A stretch of 64,000 bases of DNA from Streptomyces jeddahensis (GCF_001642995.1 NZ_LOHS01000156.1:140002-204001), one strand, 5' to 3'; shown: positions 33,740-43,152, numbered from the stretch's first letter. The notes: generated from the letters alone by a model not told the origin. Program-made: numbers and translations.

Positions 33740-36646
33740 CTACCCCATCATCTGCCGTCGCACCAGCTCATGGAGCCGGCCACCCGCGTCGGCGAGGAGC
33801 TCCGCCGGCGGCCCCTGCTGCACGATCCGGCCCTCCGACATCACGATCACGCGGTCGGCGTCCATGACGGTGGACAGCCGGTGGGCGATCACGACGCGGG
33901 TGGCCTGCAGGCGGCGGGTGCTCTCGATCACGGTGCGCTGGGTCTCGTTGTCCAGGGCGCTCGTGGCTTCGTCGAAGAAGAGGATGCGCGGCCGGCGGAT
34001 GAGGGCCTGGGCGATCATCAGGCGCTGGCGCTGGCCGCCCGATACGGAACTGCCGCCGGCGACGATGGTGTGCATGCCCATGGGCATGCGCTTGATGTCC
34101 TCCGCCAGGCCCGCCAGTTCGGCCGCCTCCCACGCCTCCTCCAGCGTGAACGGCTCGGCACCGCAGATGCAGTCCAGGATCGAGCCGGTGAGGGGCTGCG
34201 CGTGCTGCAGGACCACGCCGCACTGGCGGCGGACCGCGGCCTGGTCCAGGGCGGCCAGATCCTGGCCGTCGTACAGCACACTGCCGGAGAGCGGTTTGTC
34301 GAAGCCGATGAGCAGCCTCAGCAGAGTCGACTTGCCGCAGCCGCTCGGGCCCACGACGGCCACGAACTCGCCGGGCCGCACCTCGAAGGTCACGTCGTCG
34401 AGGACCAGCGGACCGTCGTCGGTGTAGCGGAAGGACAGTTTGCGGGCCTCGATACCGCCCGACAGCACACCCGGCTGGGTGCTGGCGCCGCGGACCTCCG
34501 GCGTCGCGTCGAGGACCGGCTTGATCTCCTCGAACATCGGCAGCGCGGCGGCGGCCGAGACCAGCGCGCCCGTGAGCTGCGTGGCCGAGGTCAGCATCAT
34601 CGTCATCGCGGTGTTGAAGGTCAGGAACGCGCTGGCCGACAGCGAACCGCGGGCCGGACCCGCCAGCAGCATGAACATGATCAGGGAGCAGAGCGGTAGA
34701 TAGACCGCACCGAGCACCGTCGTCAGGTTCTTGATCCGCCCGACGCGCTGCTGCAGCTCCCGGCTGCGCGCGAACTCCTTGGCCCACGACGCGTACGCGT
34801 AGTTCTCGGCCGCCGCGACCCGCAGCTTGGGCAGGCCGCGCAGGGTCTGGAACGCCTGGTTGTTCAGCTTGTTGCTCAGCACGACCAGCCGCCGCTGCCA
34901 GCGCACCTGCCACAGCCCCATGCCGAGGAACACGGCAGCGATCACCAGCAGCAGGGCGATGGCCGCGAGCGCCAGCGGGACGCTGTAGAGGAGCAGCAGG
35001 ACGAGGTTCATCGCACCGACGGTGCTCGCCTGGACGACCACCGGACCGACGCCCGCGAGAAGCCGCCGGATGGCGCTGATGCCCATCGCCGCACTGGCCA
35101 GCTCACCGGTGGAGCGGCCGGTGAAGAACTTCGTCGGCAGCCGCAGCAGCCGGTCCCACACCGCCGGCTGCAGCGCGGCCTCGATCCGGCCCTCCATCCG
35201 CAGGATGGTCAGGTTCTGCATCAGCATGAACGCGGCCGACACGATGCTGGTGACCATGATCGCCAGACAGATCTGCACGATCAGGCTCTTCTCGGCGTTC
35301 GGCACGAGATCACCGAGCACCATGCCGGTCGCGATCGGCACCAGCGCGCCGAGCAGCACCGTCACCAGTCCGCTCAGCAGCAGGTTGCGCATGTCCCCGC
35401 TGGTGCCGCGCAGGCTGAACCGCATCAGCCGCAGTGCACTCATCGGGCGCTCCGGCAGCGGGCGGTAGAACATGACGGCCCGCGCCTCGAACTCCTCGGC
35501 GTTCTCCTCGCCGACGCGGATGCTGCTGCCGGTCGCCGGATTCTGCGCCACGTACGTGCCACGCCGCCACAGCAGCGCGACCGGCGCGCCGGACGCGGCC
35601 CGGTATCCCACCAGCGGGCCGGTGTTCTCCCGCCACCAGCGTCCGTCCAGCCGGACGGGCCGGGTACGGATCCGTGACGTCACGGCGATGCGTTCCACCG
35701 GATCGAGGCGTTCGTTCTGCGCGCCGCTCTTCGAGGGTTCCGTCAGTGTGATGCCGGCCGCCCGGGCCACCACACGGCACACGGCGTACGTGGCGTCGTC
35801 ATCGCCCGCGGCGGTGCGGGAGGACTTCGGGGAGCGGCGGCGCATGGAGTCGAGCAGCGCCTGGTCGGCCTCGGCACGGACGGCCTCGCCCGCCTTGATG
35901 CCAGCCGCCGTGCGGTCCTCGTGAGAGCGCTCCAACTGCTCGATCCAGCGGTCGAGCGAGGACAGCAGCCGGTACTGCTGGTCGACCATCCCCTGCCACA
36001 CGGCCGGATCGATGAGCAGATCGGCCGCCGCGTCCGCGCTCACCGAGGCTCCGTACTGCACGCTGCCCGGCGGCACCTGCATCCACAGGACGTCGTCGTC
36101 GGCGGCCATCCCCGCGTCCGCCGTCCGGCCGTCGAGCGGCGCCTGGGAGAGGATGCCCATGCTCCGCCCGACACCGAGCGCGAACGCGTACTCCAGCGGG
36201 CTCGGGGAGGCCTGGACCTGCGCTTGGAAGTCGTACGACCGGACACCCGTGTCGTAGATCCCGGAGCCGTAAGGATCAGAGACGTACGCCTCCTGCGACC
36301 ATGTGTCGGTGAACTCCGGCCGGTACAGCTGACGCAGCGGGATCCGGCGCACCACGCACTCCCGCAGCGGCCTGCCCACGAGCGTGTGCTGCGGCCCCTC
36401 GACCGGGCCGAGCAGCAGGGAGCCCGCTTCGAGCCGGCCGAGGAAGTGCCAGTGACCCTCCTGCACCGCGTCGACCGCGAACACGTCCATGGCACCCGCC
36501 GCGACGAGCCACAGCACATGGGGCCCTTCGAGCGGAAGACGGTTCAGGCCGCTGCAGTCGTGCGGCGTCCCGAGGCCGCCCAGGGCGCCGAGCACCAGGT
36601 CGCCGTCGGCGGCCCCGGTGGCGGCGTGCTGATGGACGGAGGTCAT
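33740..36646 (-). CDS. NHLP-type peptide export ABC transporter, second permease/ATPase subunit
   Basis: The 968-residue protein (ATG 36646, one base after the preceding stop TGAGATG) has an N-terminal ~330-residue soluble region typical of the NHLM/NHLP two-transporter systems. A six-helix ABC exporter domain follows (around residues 400-690: LLLSGLVTVLLGALVPIATG and others). The ATPase has Walker A GPSGCGKST, signature VSGGQRQRLMIAQAL and Walker B RILFFDEATSALD. It has no C39 peptidase, which is supplied by the upstream gene. With that gene it should form a heteromeric exporter for the GG-leader peptide encoded at 39897-40124. Confidence 0.92.
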   Translation of the reverse strand: MTSVHQHAATGAADGDLVLGALGGLGTPHDCSGLNRLPLEGPHVLWLVAAGAMDVFAVDAVQEGHWHFLGRLEAGSLLLGPVEGPQHTLVGRPLRECVVRRIPLRQLYRPEFTDTWSQEAYVSDPYGSGIYDTGVRSYDFQAQVQASPSPLEYAFALGVGRSMGILSQAPLDGRTADAGMAADDDVLWMQVPPGSVQYGASVSADAAADLLIDPAVWQGMVDQQYRLLSSLDRWIEQLERSHEDRTAAGIKAGEAVRAEADQALLDSMRRRSPKSSRTAAGDDDATYAVCRVVARAAGITLTEPSKSGAQNERLDPVERIAVTSRIRTRPVRLDGRWWRENTGPLVGYRAASGAPVALLWRRGTYVAQNPATGSSIRVGEENAEEFEARAVMFYRPLPERPMSALRLMRFSLRGTSGDMRNLLLSGLVTVLLGALVPIATGMVLGDLVPNAEKSLIVQICLAIMVTSIVSAAFMLMQNLTILRMEGRIEAALQPAVWDRLLRLPTKFFTGRSTGELASAAMGISAIRRLLAGVGPVVVQASTVGAMNLVLLLLYSVPLALAAIALLLVIAAVFLGMGLWQVRWQRRLVVLSNKLNNQAFQTLRGLPKLRVAAAENYAYASWAKEFARSRELQQRVGRIKNLTTVLGAVYLPLCSLIMFMLLAGPARGSLSASAFLTFNTAMTMMLTSATQLTGALVSAAAALPMFEEIKPVLDATPEVRGASTQPGVLSGGIEARKLSFRYTDDGPLVLDDVTFEVRPGEFVAVVGPSGCGKSTLLRLLIGFDKPLSGSVLYDGQDLAALDQAAVRRQCGVVLQHAQPLTGSILDCICGAEPFTLEEAWEAAELAGLAEDIKRMPMGMHTIVAGGSSVSGGQRQRLMIAQALIRRPRILFFDEATSALDNETQRTVIESTRRLQATRVVIAHRLSTVMDADRVIVMSEGRIVQQGPPAELLADAGGRLHELVRRQMMG

Positions 36647-36647
36647 C

Positions 36648-38969
36648 TCAACGCTCCTTGACCAGTTCGGCGTACGGCCCTCCGGAGGCGACCAGCACGT
36701 CATGGCGGCCGCGCTCGACGACCGTGCCGTGGTGCAGCACCACGATCTCGTCGCTGTCGCGGACCGTGGACAGCCGGTGGGCGATCACGACGCAGGCGCA
36801 GCCGCGCCGCCGCAAGTTGTCGATGATGACCTGCTCGGTCTCCGCGTCGAGCGCGCTGGTCACCTCGTCGAGTACGAGGATGCTGGGGCGGCGGACCAAT
36901 GCCCGGGCGATCTCCAGGCGTTGGCGCTGGCCACCGGAGAAGTTGCGGCCGTCCTGCTCGACGCGGCTGTGGATGCCGCCGGGGCGGCGCATCACGACGT
37001 CGTACAGCGCCGCGTCCTGCAGCGCGGTGATCACCGCGTCGTCCGGGATAGATGGGTCCCACAGCGCCACGTTGTCCCGGACCGTGCCCTCGAAGAGGAA
37101 GACGTCCTGGTCCACGAAGGACACGGACGCGGCGAGCGCACCCCGCGGAATGTCCTCAAGGCGCTGCCCGTCGATACGGATCGTGCCCTCCCACGGCGTG
37201 TACAGCCCGGATATCAGGCGGGACACCGTGGACTTGCCGCTGCCGGACCCGCCGACCAGCGCCACCTGCTGACCCGGGCCCACCGACAGCGAGAACCCGG
37301 TGAGCAGCGGCTTGTCGAGCGGGCTGTAGCCGAAGGTGATGTTCTCCAGCGTCACATGGCCCTTGAGCCTGCGCGTGCTCTGCGCCCCGTCGGGCCGGGC
37401 GTAGAGGGAGTCCGCCGGGAAGTTCTCGACGTCCTTCAGACGCGCCACGTCGGCGGCGAAGTCCTGGATACGGCCCGTGACGCCGTTGAGCCGGGTGATC
37501 GGGGCGGTGAACCGGGTCACCAGCGCCTGGAAGGCGACCAGCAGACCGATCGAGATATGACCCTCCACCGCACGCAGACCGCCGATCCACAGGATCAGCG
37601 CACTGTTCAGCGTCGCGAGCGTCGGCGCGACGATGCCGAGCCACGCGGCCGGCACGCCGAGCCGCTGCTGCTCCTCCAGCGTGGTCGCATGCTGCCCCGC
37701 CCAGCGGCGGAAGTACCCGTTCTCGCCGCCCGTCGCCTTCAGCGTCTCGATCATCTGCAGACCGGTGTACGCGGTGGTGGTCAGCCGCGCGTTGTCAGCG
37801 CGCAGCTTCTGCGTACGGGTGGCCCGCAGGCGCACCACCACGCGCATCGCCACCACGTTGAGCAGGGCGACCAGCACACCGATGACGGTGAGCTGCGGGT
37901 CGTACGACCACAGCAGGACCGCGTAAAGGATGACGACGACCGCGTCGACACCGGCCGCGGCGAGGTCGCGGGCCAGCGTCTCGGCCACGGCGTCGTTGGA
38001 CTGCAGCCGCTGCACCAGGTCGGCCGGGCTGCGCTGGGCGAAGAACGTGACGGGCAGCCGCAGCAGATGACGCAGGAAGCGGGCGCTGCTGAGCGTCGAC
38101 GAGATGATGCGGCCGTGCAGCAGGTTCGCCTGCTGCAGCCAGGTCAGCACGGCTGTGAGCAGCACCGTGGCGGCCATGGACGCGAACAGCACGCCGAGGA
38201 GCGACGTCTGGCCGCCTATCAGGAACATGTCGATGTACGTACGGCTCAGGGCGGGCACGGCCGCGCCGACGGCGACCAGCATCAGGCTGGCGAGCACGGC
38301 GGCGGGCATCGTGCCGGACGTGCCGCGCAGCCGGGCGGGCATGGCGCCCAGGACGCCCGGCTTGCGCCCACCGCGCCGGAAGCCCTCGCCCGGCTCGAAG
38401 ATCAGCACAACCCCGGTGAAGCTGGTGTCGAAGTCCTCCATCGGAACGAACCGGCGGCCCTTGCCCGGGTCGTTGATGTACACGCCGCGCCGTCCGAGAC
38501 GGCGCCCCATGCCGTCGTAGACGACGTAGTGGTTGAACTCCCAGAAAAGGATGGCCGGTCCCGGCACCCCCTCAAGGGCCGCCAGGTCCATCTGCATGCC
38601 CTTGGCCTCGAGCCCGTAACTCCGCGCGGCCTTCAGCAGATTGCTCGCCCTCGAGCCGTCCCGGGAGACACCGCAGGCGATGCGCAGCTCCTCCAGCGGC
38701 ACGTGCTTGCCGTAGTGGCCGAGCACCATGGCGAGCGAGGCGGCGCCGCACTCCACGGCCTCCATCTGCAGGACGGTGGGGGTGCGGACGGTCTTCGGCT
38801 TCTTGACCTTCGGCTTCGACCTCGACTTCGAGCCCGACTTCGACCTGGGGTTGGTCCGCGGGGCCGACCGCGGGTTGGACCGCGGCTTCGACCGCGGGTT
38901 CGATGGCTGGGTCGACCTCGACTCGGGCCGGTGCCGACGGCGGGCCGGCGGCGGTGGTAGCTCTGTCAC
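36648..38969 (-). CDS. NHLP-type peptidase/permease/ATPase (C39 bacteriocin exporter)
   Basis: GTG 38969 overlaps the stop of the HlyD gene (GTGA) and gives 773 residues; the open frame further upstream lies within that gene. Residues ~20-60 are a Ser/Arg/Lys/Asn/Pro-rich low-complexity head. A C39 peptidase domain follows: catalytic Cys74 in MEAVECGAASLAMVLGHYG, and His with its partner Asp in FNHYVVYDG and YINDPGKGRR. It cleaves leaders after the double glycine. The ABC exporter domain has Walker A GGSGSGKST, signature FSGGQRQRLEIARAL and Walker B SILVLDEVTSALD. It matures and exports the small precursor encoded upstream. Confidence 0.93.
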   Translation of the reverse strand: MTELPPPPARRRHRPESRSTQPSNPRSKPRSNPRSAPRTNPRSKSGSKSRSKPKVKKPKTVRTPTVLQMEAVECGAASLAMVLGHYGKHVPLEELRIACGVSRDGSRASNLLKAARSYGLEAKGMQMDLAALEGVPGPAILFWEFNHYVVYDGMGRRLGRRGVYINDPGKGRRFVPMEDFDTSFTGVVLIFEPGEGFRRGGRKPGVLGAMPARLRGTSGTMPAAVLASLMLVAVGAAVPALSRTYIDMFLIGGQTSLLGVLFASMAATVLLTAVLTWLQQANLLHGRIISSTLSSARFLRHLLRLPVTFFAQRSPADLVQRLQSNDAVAETLARDLAAAGVDAVVVILYAVLLWSYDPQLTVIGVLVALLNVVAMRVVVRLRATRTQKLRADNARLTTTAYTGLQMIETLKATGGENGYFRRWAGQHATTLEEQQRLGVPAAWLGIVAPTLATLNSALILWIGGLRAVEGHISIGLLVAFQALVTRFTAPITRLNGVTGRIQDFAADVARLKDVENFPADSLYARPDGAQSTRRLKGHVTLENITFGYSPLDKPLLTGFSLSVGPGQQVALVGGSGSGKSTVSRLISGLYTPWEGTIRIDGQRLEDIPRGALAASVSFVDQDVFLFEGTVRDNVALWDPSIPDDAVITALQDAALYDVVMRRPGGIHSRVEQDGRNFSGGQRQRLEIARALVRRPSILVLDEVTSALDAETEQVIIDNLRRRGCACVVIAHRLSTVRDSDEIVVLHHGTVVERGRHDVLVASGGPYAELVKER

Positions 38970-39772
38970 GGAAGCAGCCAATCGATCGGGCGCTGCTCGG
39001 CCAGGTGGATCGCGCCGGTGGCCTGGGTCATGGAGTGGAGTGCGTACGGCGGGCCGTCGGCCGTGGACCACTTGTAGCCCGACTTCGTGACGGACGACCG
39101 GTCCAGACGCACCAGCACCGCCACCGGCCGGCCCTGCTGCGAGAACTGCGCGCCGAGCTGGCTGTCGCCGAGGAACGCGGAGATCTGCTGCTGTGTCTGC
39201 GCGGTCCGGCCCACGGTCTTCACATGGCCGCGCAGCATGCCGTACTCGTCCTTGGACACCGACTGCACGGTGAGGTCGACGGACGCGCCCACGGGTACGG
39301 TCGCCGCGCTGTCCGCCGGCACGTACACCACCGCCATCAGCGGATCGGACGCGTCATCGGTCCGCTCGAGTGTCGCGACGTTGGCCCCGGTGGTGACGAC
39401 CGCGCCGATCGTGGCCAGCAGGGTGGTCACGCGGCCCGCCGCGATGGTGCGGACGACCTTGTCGCCCTGCGCCGTACGGACCTTCAGCAGCGGGGAGCCG
39501 GCGGCGAGCCGTTCGCCCTGCTCGGCGAGGACGGCGGTGACCTGGCCCGCGACCGGGCTCTGCAGGACGTAACTGCCCTGGGCGTGCGTCAGGATCGCGG
39601 AGGCTCTCAGCGTGGAGGACACGCGGCCGGTCACGGCCCAGAAGGAGGCGGCCACCATGACGACCACGGTGACGATCAGGACCAGACGGCCCTGCGGCCG
39701 GGCGAACCGCACCGGCAGGTCGAGCTCTTCGGGTGACTGCAGCTTGGAAAGGGCCTTCTGGCGGAACTGCAC
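38966..39772 (-). CDS. HlyD-type membrane fusion adaptor of the NHLP exporter
   Basis: A 268-residue protein beginning MQFRQKALSKLQSPEELDLP, the usual start of NHLM-associated adaptors. One membrane helix (LVLIVTVVVMVAASFWAV) at ~30-50 and a lipoyl-like beta barrel follow (GSYVLQSPVAGQVTAVLAEQGERLAAGSPLLKV). It would sit on the outer face and link the transporter to the export path. It is the first gene of a three-gene overlapping run (GTGA then one-base gap) downstream of the peptide gene and its hairpin. Confidence 0.88.
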   Translation of the reverse strand: MQFRQKALSKLQSPEELDLPVRFARPQGRLVLIVTVVVMVAASFWAVTGRVSSTLRASAILTHAQGSYVLQSPVAGQVTAVLAEQGERLAAGSPLLKVRTAQGDKVVRTIAAGRVTTLLATIGAVVTTGANVATLERTDDASDPLMAVVYVPADSAATVPVGASVDLTVQSVSKDEYGMLRGHVKTVGRTAQTQQQISAFLGDSQLGAQFSQQGRPVAVLVRLDRSSVTKSGYKWSTADGPPYALHSMTQATGAIHLAEQRPIDWLLP

Positions 39773-39847
39773 GGGACTCTTCCCTCAACTGCGATACGTG
39801 ACGGTCGGGGCAAGCCTAGGCCAGAGGGCTAGCCGGCCTGCGGGCAC

Positions 39848-39885
39848 CCGTGAGTCCCGGAACCGGCTGGTTCCGGGACTCACGG
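39848..39885 (-). terminator. 17-bp hairpin between precursor peptide and exporter genes
   Basis: CCGTGAGTCCCGGAACC (39848-39864) pairs perfectly with 39869-39885 around the tetraloop GGCT, 12 bp beyond the peptide gene's stop and 76 bp before the HlyD start. Such a stem can stop most transcripts, or stabilise the short messenger, so that the peptide is made in excess over its transporter. Confidence 0.88.
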
Positions 39886-39896
39886 AGCAAGAAGCC

Positions 39897-40124
39897 TCAG
39901 AGGCCGGCGGTCAGACCGGACACGGCGCCGGTGACCGGGGCGGTGCTGATGCCGGTGGCACCCTCGATGGTGCTCACCGCGCCGGCCACGGTGCCGGAGA
40001 CCGGGTAGACCGAGTCAACGGTGGCCGTGACGTTGGAGACCAGCTCGCCGACGAGGCCGCCGGAAACGTTGTCCAGGTCGGCGTCGGAAATCTCGCGGGT
40101 CTCAACCTGGGGGGTGAAGTTCAT
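39897..40124 (-). CDS. Double-glycine-leader secreted peptide precursor without cysteines
   Basis: ATG 40124 (reading MNFTPQVETREISDADLDNV) encodes 75 residues; the longer frame from 40259 has no support. Residues 1-23 form a leader ending in VSGG, with the ELxxV-like SDADLDNVSGG motif that C39 peptidases recognise. The predicted 52-residue core is rich in Gly, Ala, Val, Thr and Ser, has imperfect PVSGTVAGAVS / PVTGAVSGLTAG repeats and contains no Cys. Databases often label similar leaders as type A2 lantipeptide, but without Cys, and with no lanthionine synthetase in the neighbourhood, a lanthipeptide is unlikely. Probably an unmodified or differently modified exported peptide (bacteriocin, signal or surface-active). 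Confidence 0.85.
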   Translation of the reverse strand: MNFTPQVETREISDADLDNVSGGLVGELVSNVTATVDSVYPVSGTVAGAVSTIEGATGISTAPVTGAVSGLTAGL

Positions 40125-40672
40125 GATGTGAGCTTCCCTTTCCTGTGGATATTTTCTCAAGATGGCGGCCGGCGCTGCGTGGCACGCGGACAGGCCTCCC
40201 GCGGTCGTCTCACACGTGAACGAGAACGTTCGTGCAACTCCCGCAGTGCGCAGGATCAAAGCACGTCAGCGCTCCACGCAGCCAATCCTCCGAGCATTGG
40301 TTCGACGCTGTTCGGCGGCTCAACTACCTTTGCGTGCAGGTCTGTCCATGAGATGGTGGCCGCTTCTTCACAAGATCCACTAGCGGCGTTCCCCTGCTTC
40401 GATTTCGTCGCGGCCGCCAAATGGGACACTCCCGCATCAAAAGCCGGACAGCCCGTCAGCTCTGTCGCACCGGTGCGGTGTGCCGTGACCCGCGTGGGTA
40501 TTCGGTGTGCAGATTTGCTGAAGGCGGTATTCGGCGCCGGCCTTATGAACGCGCGGTAACCGGATATTGCAGAGCGCATTCGGATGACGTTTCATCGTGG
40601 CGGAACGGGACATTACCGCCGTCTGCGCGGTATTCGGGGATATATATCTCGGGTCCTACTTGATCTCGCGTC
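40125..40672. other. Upstream region of the peptide operon, no gene seen
   Basis: About 550 bp, lower in GC than the surroundings toward 40550-40670 (GGATATATATCTCGGG near 40640). It should contain the promoter of the peptide operon. Open frames here are short, lack ribosome sites and have no recognisable motifs. Confidence 0.5.
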
Positions 40673-41209
40673 CTACTTACGCATCAGCAGGATCACCACG
40701 GCGCCCACGGCGCCGAGTACGAGCGCGGCGATGCCGTAACCGAGGCGGTGTGCCCGCAGGACGGGCAGGAACCGGTCGACCGCATACCGTCCGGGGCCGG
40801 TCAGGGCGAGGGAGGCGGCCGCGACGGCCAGCAGCAGCTCGTACTCGACGCCGTCGGGGGCGAAGAAGCCGCCGCCCCACTTCACCGCGAGGGCGTTGAT
40901 CATGGTGCCGAAGATGGCGGCGCCGGCCAGCGGAGTGAGCAGACCCAGCACGAGGCCCAGCCCGCCGAGGGTCTCGGCGAGGCCGGCCACGAGCGCCATG
41001 GTCGTGCCGGACGGGTAGCCGCTCATCGTGAAGAACCGGCCGGTCCCTTCGAGACCCGCGCCGCCGAACCAGCCGAAGAGCTTCTGTGCTCCGTGGGCGG
41101 CCATGGTGAGGCCGAGGCCCAGGCGGAGCAGCAGGAGGCCGACGTCGTAGGCGTGCTGGGACGGGGTGTGCCGGGTGGGGGTGAGGTGGTTTGTCGTGGA
41201 GGGGGTCAC
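40673..41209 (-). CDS. DoxX-family membrane protein
   Basis: GTG 41209 has AGGAGAG nine bases ahead and gives 178 residues. It has the DoxX pattern of four membrane helices with the signature GLLLLRLGLGLTMAAHGAQKLFGWFGG, followed by GLAETLGGLGLVLGL, AGAAIFGTMINAL and a last helix LGAVGAVVILLM. DoxX proteins are small quinone- or thiol-redox-associated membrane subunits; relatives work with superoxide dismutase and thiosulfate metabolism in mycobacteria. No partner identified here; the next gene upstream is on the same strand 61 bp away. Confidence 0.88.
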   Translation of the reverse strand: MTPSTTNHLTPTRHTPSQHAYDVGLLLLRLGLGLTMAAHGAQKLFGWFGGAGLEGTGRFFTMSGYPSGTTMALVAGLAETLGGLGLVLGLLTPLAGAAIFGTMINALAVKWGGGFFAPDGVEYELLLAVAAASLALTGPGRYAVDRFLPVLRAHRLGYGIAALVLGAVGAVVILLMRK

Positions 41210-41270
41210 GAGCGTTCTCTCCTGTGTAGTTTCCGGGTTGGCATTGCCACAGCCCCCCTGGGCCCTGTCG

Positions 41271-41900
41271 TCAGTGCCCCCGCGCGATCCACTCCTCCAG
41301 GTGCGGCGCCTCGTCCCCGATCGTCGTGGACCCGCCGTGCCCGGTGAGGACACGCGTCTCCGCGGGCAGGGTGAGCAGCCGGTCGCGGATGGAGTCGATG
41401 ATGGTGCCGAAATCGCTGAAGGACCGGCCGGTTGCGCCGGGGCCGCCGTGGAAGAGGGTGTCGCCGGTGAACACCGTCGCCAGCTCGGGTGCGTAGAAGC
41501 ACACCGCGCCGGGGGAGTGCCCCGGCGTGTGCAGCACGTGCAGATCGGTGCCCGCGACGGTGAAGACGTCGCCGTCCTTCAGCTCCCGCTCCGGCGACCG
41601 CTCCGCGTGCGTCAGCCGCCATACGGGCAGGTCGCCGGGGTGCAGCAGGATCGGCGCGCCGAAGCGGTCGGCCAGCTCCGGGGCAACCCGTACGTGGTCG
41701 TCGTGCGCGTGCGTCGCGAGGACGGCAAGGAGCCTGCGGTCGCCGATCGCGTCCGCGATGACCGACGCGTCGTGCGGGGCATCGATCACCACGCACTCGC
41801 TGTCGTCGCCGACGATCCACTCGTTGTTGTCGACGTCGAAGGTCTGGCCGTCCAGGCTGAACGTGCCCGAGGTGACCAGATGATCGATACGCGCGGTCAT
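41271..41900 (-). CDS. MBL-fold hydrolase of mycothiol-dependent formaldehyde detoxification
   Basis: A 209-residue metallo-beta-lactamase-fold protein with the metal ligands THAHDDH (residues ~63-69), HTPGHSPG and FTGDTLF, and a final His in LTGHGGSTTIG. It follows the S-(hydroxymethyl)mycothiol dehydrogenase gene with TGATG overlap (ATG 41900; a GTG one codon earlier is also possible). By analogy with glutathione systems it probably hydrolyses the S-formylmycothiol product to formate and mycothiol; this role is inferred from context. Confidence 0.85.
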   Translation of the reverse strand: MTARIDHLVTSGTFSLDGQTFDVDNNEWIVGDDSECVVIDAPHDASVIADAIGDRRLLAVLATHAHDDHVRVAPELADRFGAPILLHPGDLPVWRLTHAERSPERELKDGDVFTVAGTDLHVLHTPGHSPGAVCFYAPELATVFTGDTLFHGGPGATGRSFSDFGTIIDSIRDRLLTLPAETRVLTGHGGSTTIGDEAPHLEEWIARGH

Positions 41901-43000
41901 CACGCACCCGCCTTGTCGAGTACGACCACCGAGCGCAGTACGTCGCCGTGGTGCATCTTCGTGAACGCGCTCTCGACCTGGTCGAGGCCGATCGTCTCCG
42001 ACACGAAGCCGTCCAGGTCGAAGCGGCCCTGCCGGTAGAGGTCGATGAGCATGGGGAAGTCGCGGCTCGGCAGGCAGTCGCCGTACCAGGACGACTTCAG
42101 GGCGCCGCCGCGGCCGAAGATCTCGATCAGCGGCAGCGTCACCTTCATGTCGGGCGTCGGGACGCCGACCAGGACGACAGTGCCCGCCAGGTCCCGTGCG
42201 TAGAAGGCCTGTTCATACGTCTCGGGGCGGCCGACCGCCTCCACCACGACGTCCGCGCCGAAGCCGCCGGTCAGCTCGCGCACCCGTTCCACGACGTCTT
42301 CGGTGCGTCCGTTGACCGTGTGCGTGGCGCCGAAGCCGCGCGCCCATTCCAGCTTGCGGTCGTCGACGTCGACGGCGATCACCTTCGAGGCCCCGGCCAG
42401 CACCGCGCCCGCGACGGCGGCGTTGCCGACGCCGCCGCAGCCGATCACCGCCACGGAGTCGCCGCGGGACACCCCGCCGGTGTTGACCGCGGCACCGAAG
42501 CCCGCCATCACTCCGCAGCCCAGCAGTCCCGCCGCGGCGGCCGGCGCCGCGGGGTCGACCTTGGTGCACTGCCCGGAGTGCACCAGCGTCTTCGCCGCGA
42601 AGGCGCCGATGCCCAGGGCCGGGGACAGCTCTGTGCCGTCGGCGAGGGTCATCTTCTGCGCGGCGTTGTGCGTGTTGAAGCAGTACCAGGGCTTGCCCTT
42701 GGCGCACGCGCGGCACTGCCCGCACACCGCACGCCAGTTCAGGATGACGAAGTCGCCCGGCGCCACGTTCGTGACGCCCTCGCCGACCTGGGAGACGATC
42801 CCGGCCGCCTCGTGCCCGAGCAGGAACGGGAACTCGTCGTTGATCCCGCCCTCGCGGTAGTGCAGGTCGGTGTGGCACACCCCGCACGCCTGTACGTCCA
42901 CGATGGCCTCGCCGGGGCCCGGGTCGGGCACCACCACATCCGTCAGCTCCACCGGGGCGCCCTTGGCCCTGGCGATGACACCTTTCACCGTGTGCGGCAT
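41900..43000 (-). CDS. mscR: S-(hydroxymethyl)mycothiol dehydrogenase
   Basis: A 366-residue zinc-dependent medium-chain alcohol dehydrogenase. Catalytic zinc ligands occur in ACGVCHTDLHYREG and LGHEAAGIV, structural zinc cysteines in CGQCRACAKGKPWYC, and the NAD loop is IGCGGVGNAAVAGAVLAGA. The overall wording (NWRAVCGQCRAC, FNTHNAAQKMTL, SSWYGDCLPSRDFP) is that of the mycothiol-dependent formaldehyde dehydrogenase, which also reduces S-nitrosomycothiol. It oxidises the spontaneous formaldehyde-mycothiol adduct to S-formylmycothiol. Translationally coupled to the MBL hydrolase. Mycothiol use agrees with an actinobacterial host. Confidence 0.93.
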   Translation of the reverse strand: MPHTVKGVIARAKGAPVELTDVVVPDPGPGEAIVDVQACGVCHTDLHYREGGINDEFPFLLGHEAAGIVSQVGEGVTNVAPGDFVILNWRAVCGQCRACAKGKPWYCFNTHNAAQKMTLADGTELSPALGIGAFAAKTLVHSGQCTKVDPAAPAAAAGLLGCGVMAGFGAAVNTGGVSRGDSVAVIGCGGVGNAAVAGAVLAGASKVIAVDVDDRKLEWARGFGATHTVNGRTEDVVERVRELTGGFGADVVVEAVGRPETYEQAFYARDLAGTVVLVGVPTPDMKVTLPLIEIFGRGGALKSSWYGDCLPSRDFPMLIDLYRQGRFDLDGFVSETIGLDQVESAFTKMHHGDVLRSVVVLDKAGA

Positions 43001-43152
43001 CTTCCCACCTCCGGATCGTCCTGGCCGTCACCCTAATCGTGGCGGTGGGTCACTGAGAGATGCACGCCGACGGGCGGGTCGCGCAGCTGCGGAGCAGCGC
43101 AGAGCTTGCGCGGACCTCAGCTCCCGGTGGACCAGCCCAGCCGGGTGACGCC

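Noticed and set aside
36702..38960. 752-codon plus-strand frame
   Set aside because: Antisense to the C39 ABC transporter, which has all expected motifs.
39897..40124. Lanthipeptide precursor
   Set aside because: The leader fits, but the core has no cysteine and no lanthionine synthetase is encoded in the operon.
41261..41273. GGCCCTGTCGTCA, identical to the hairpin arm at 19581-19593
   Set aside because: No partner arm or transposase remnant nearby; a single 13-mer match at the end of the MBL gene is not enough to call an IS end.
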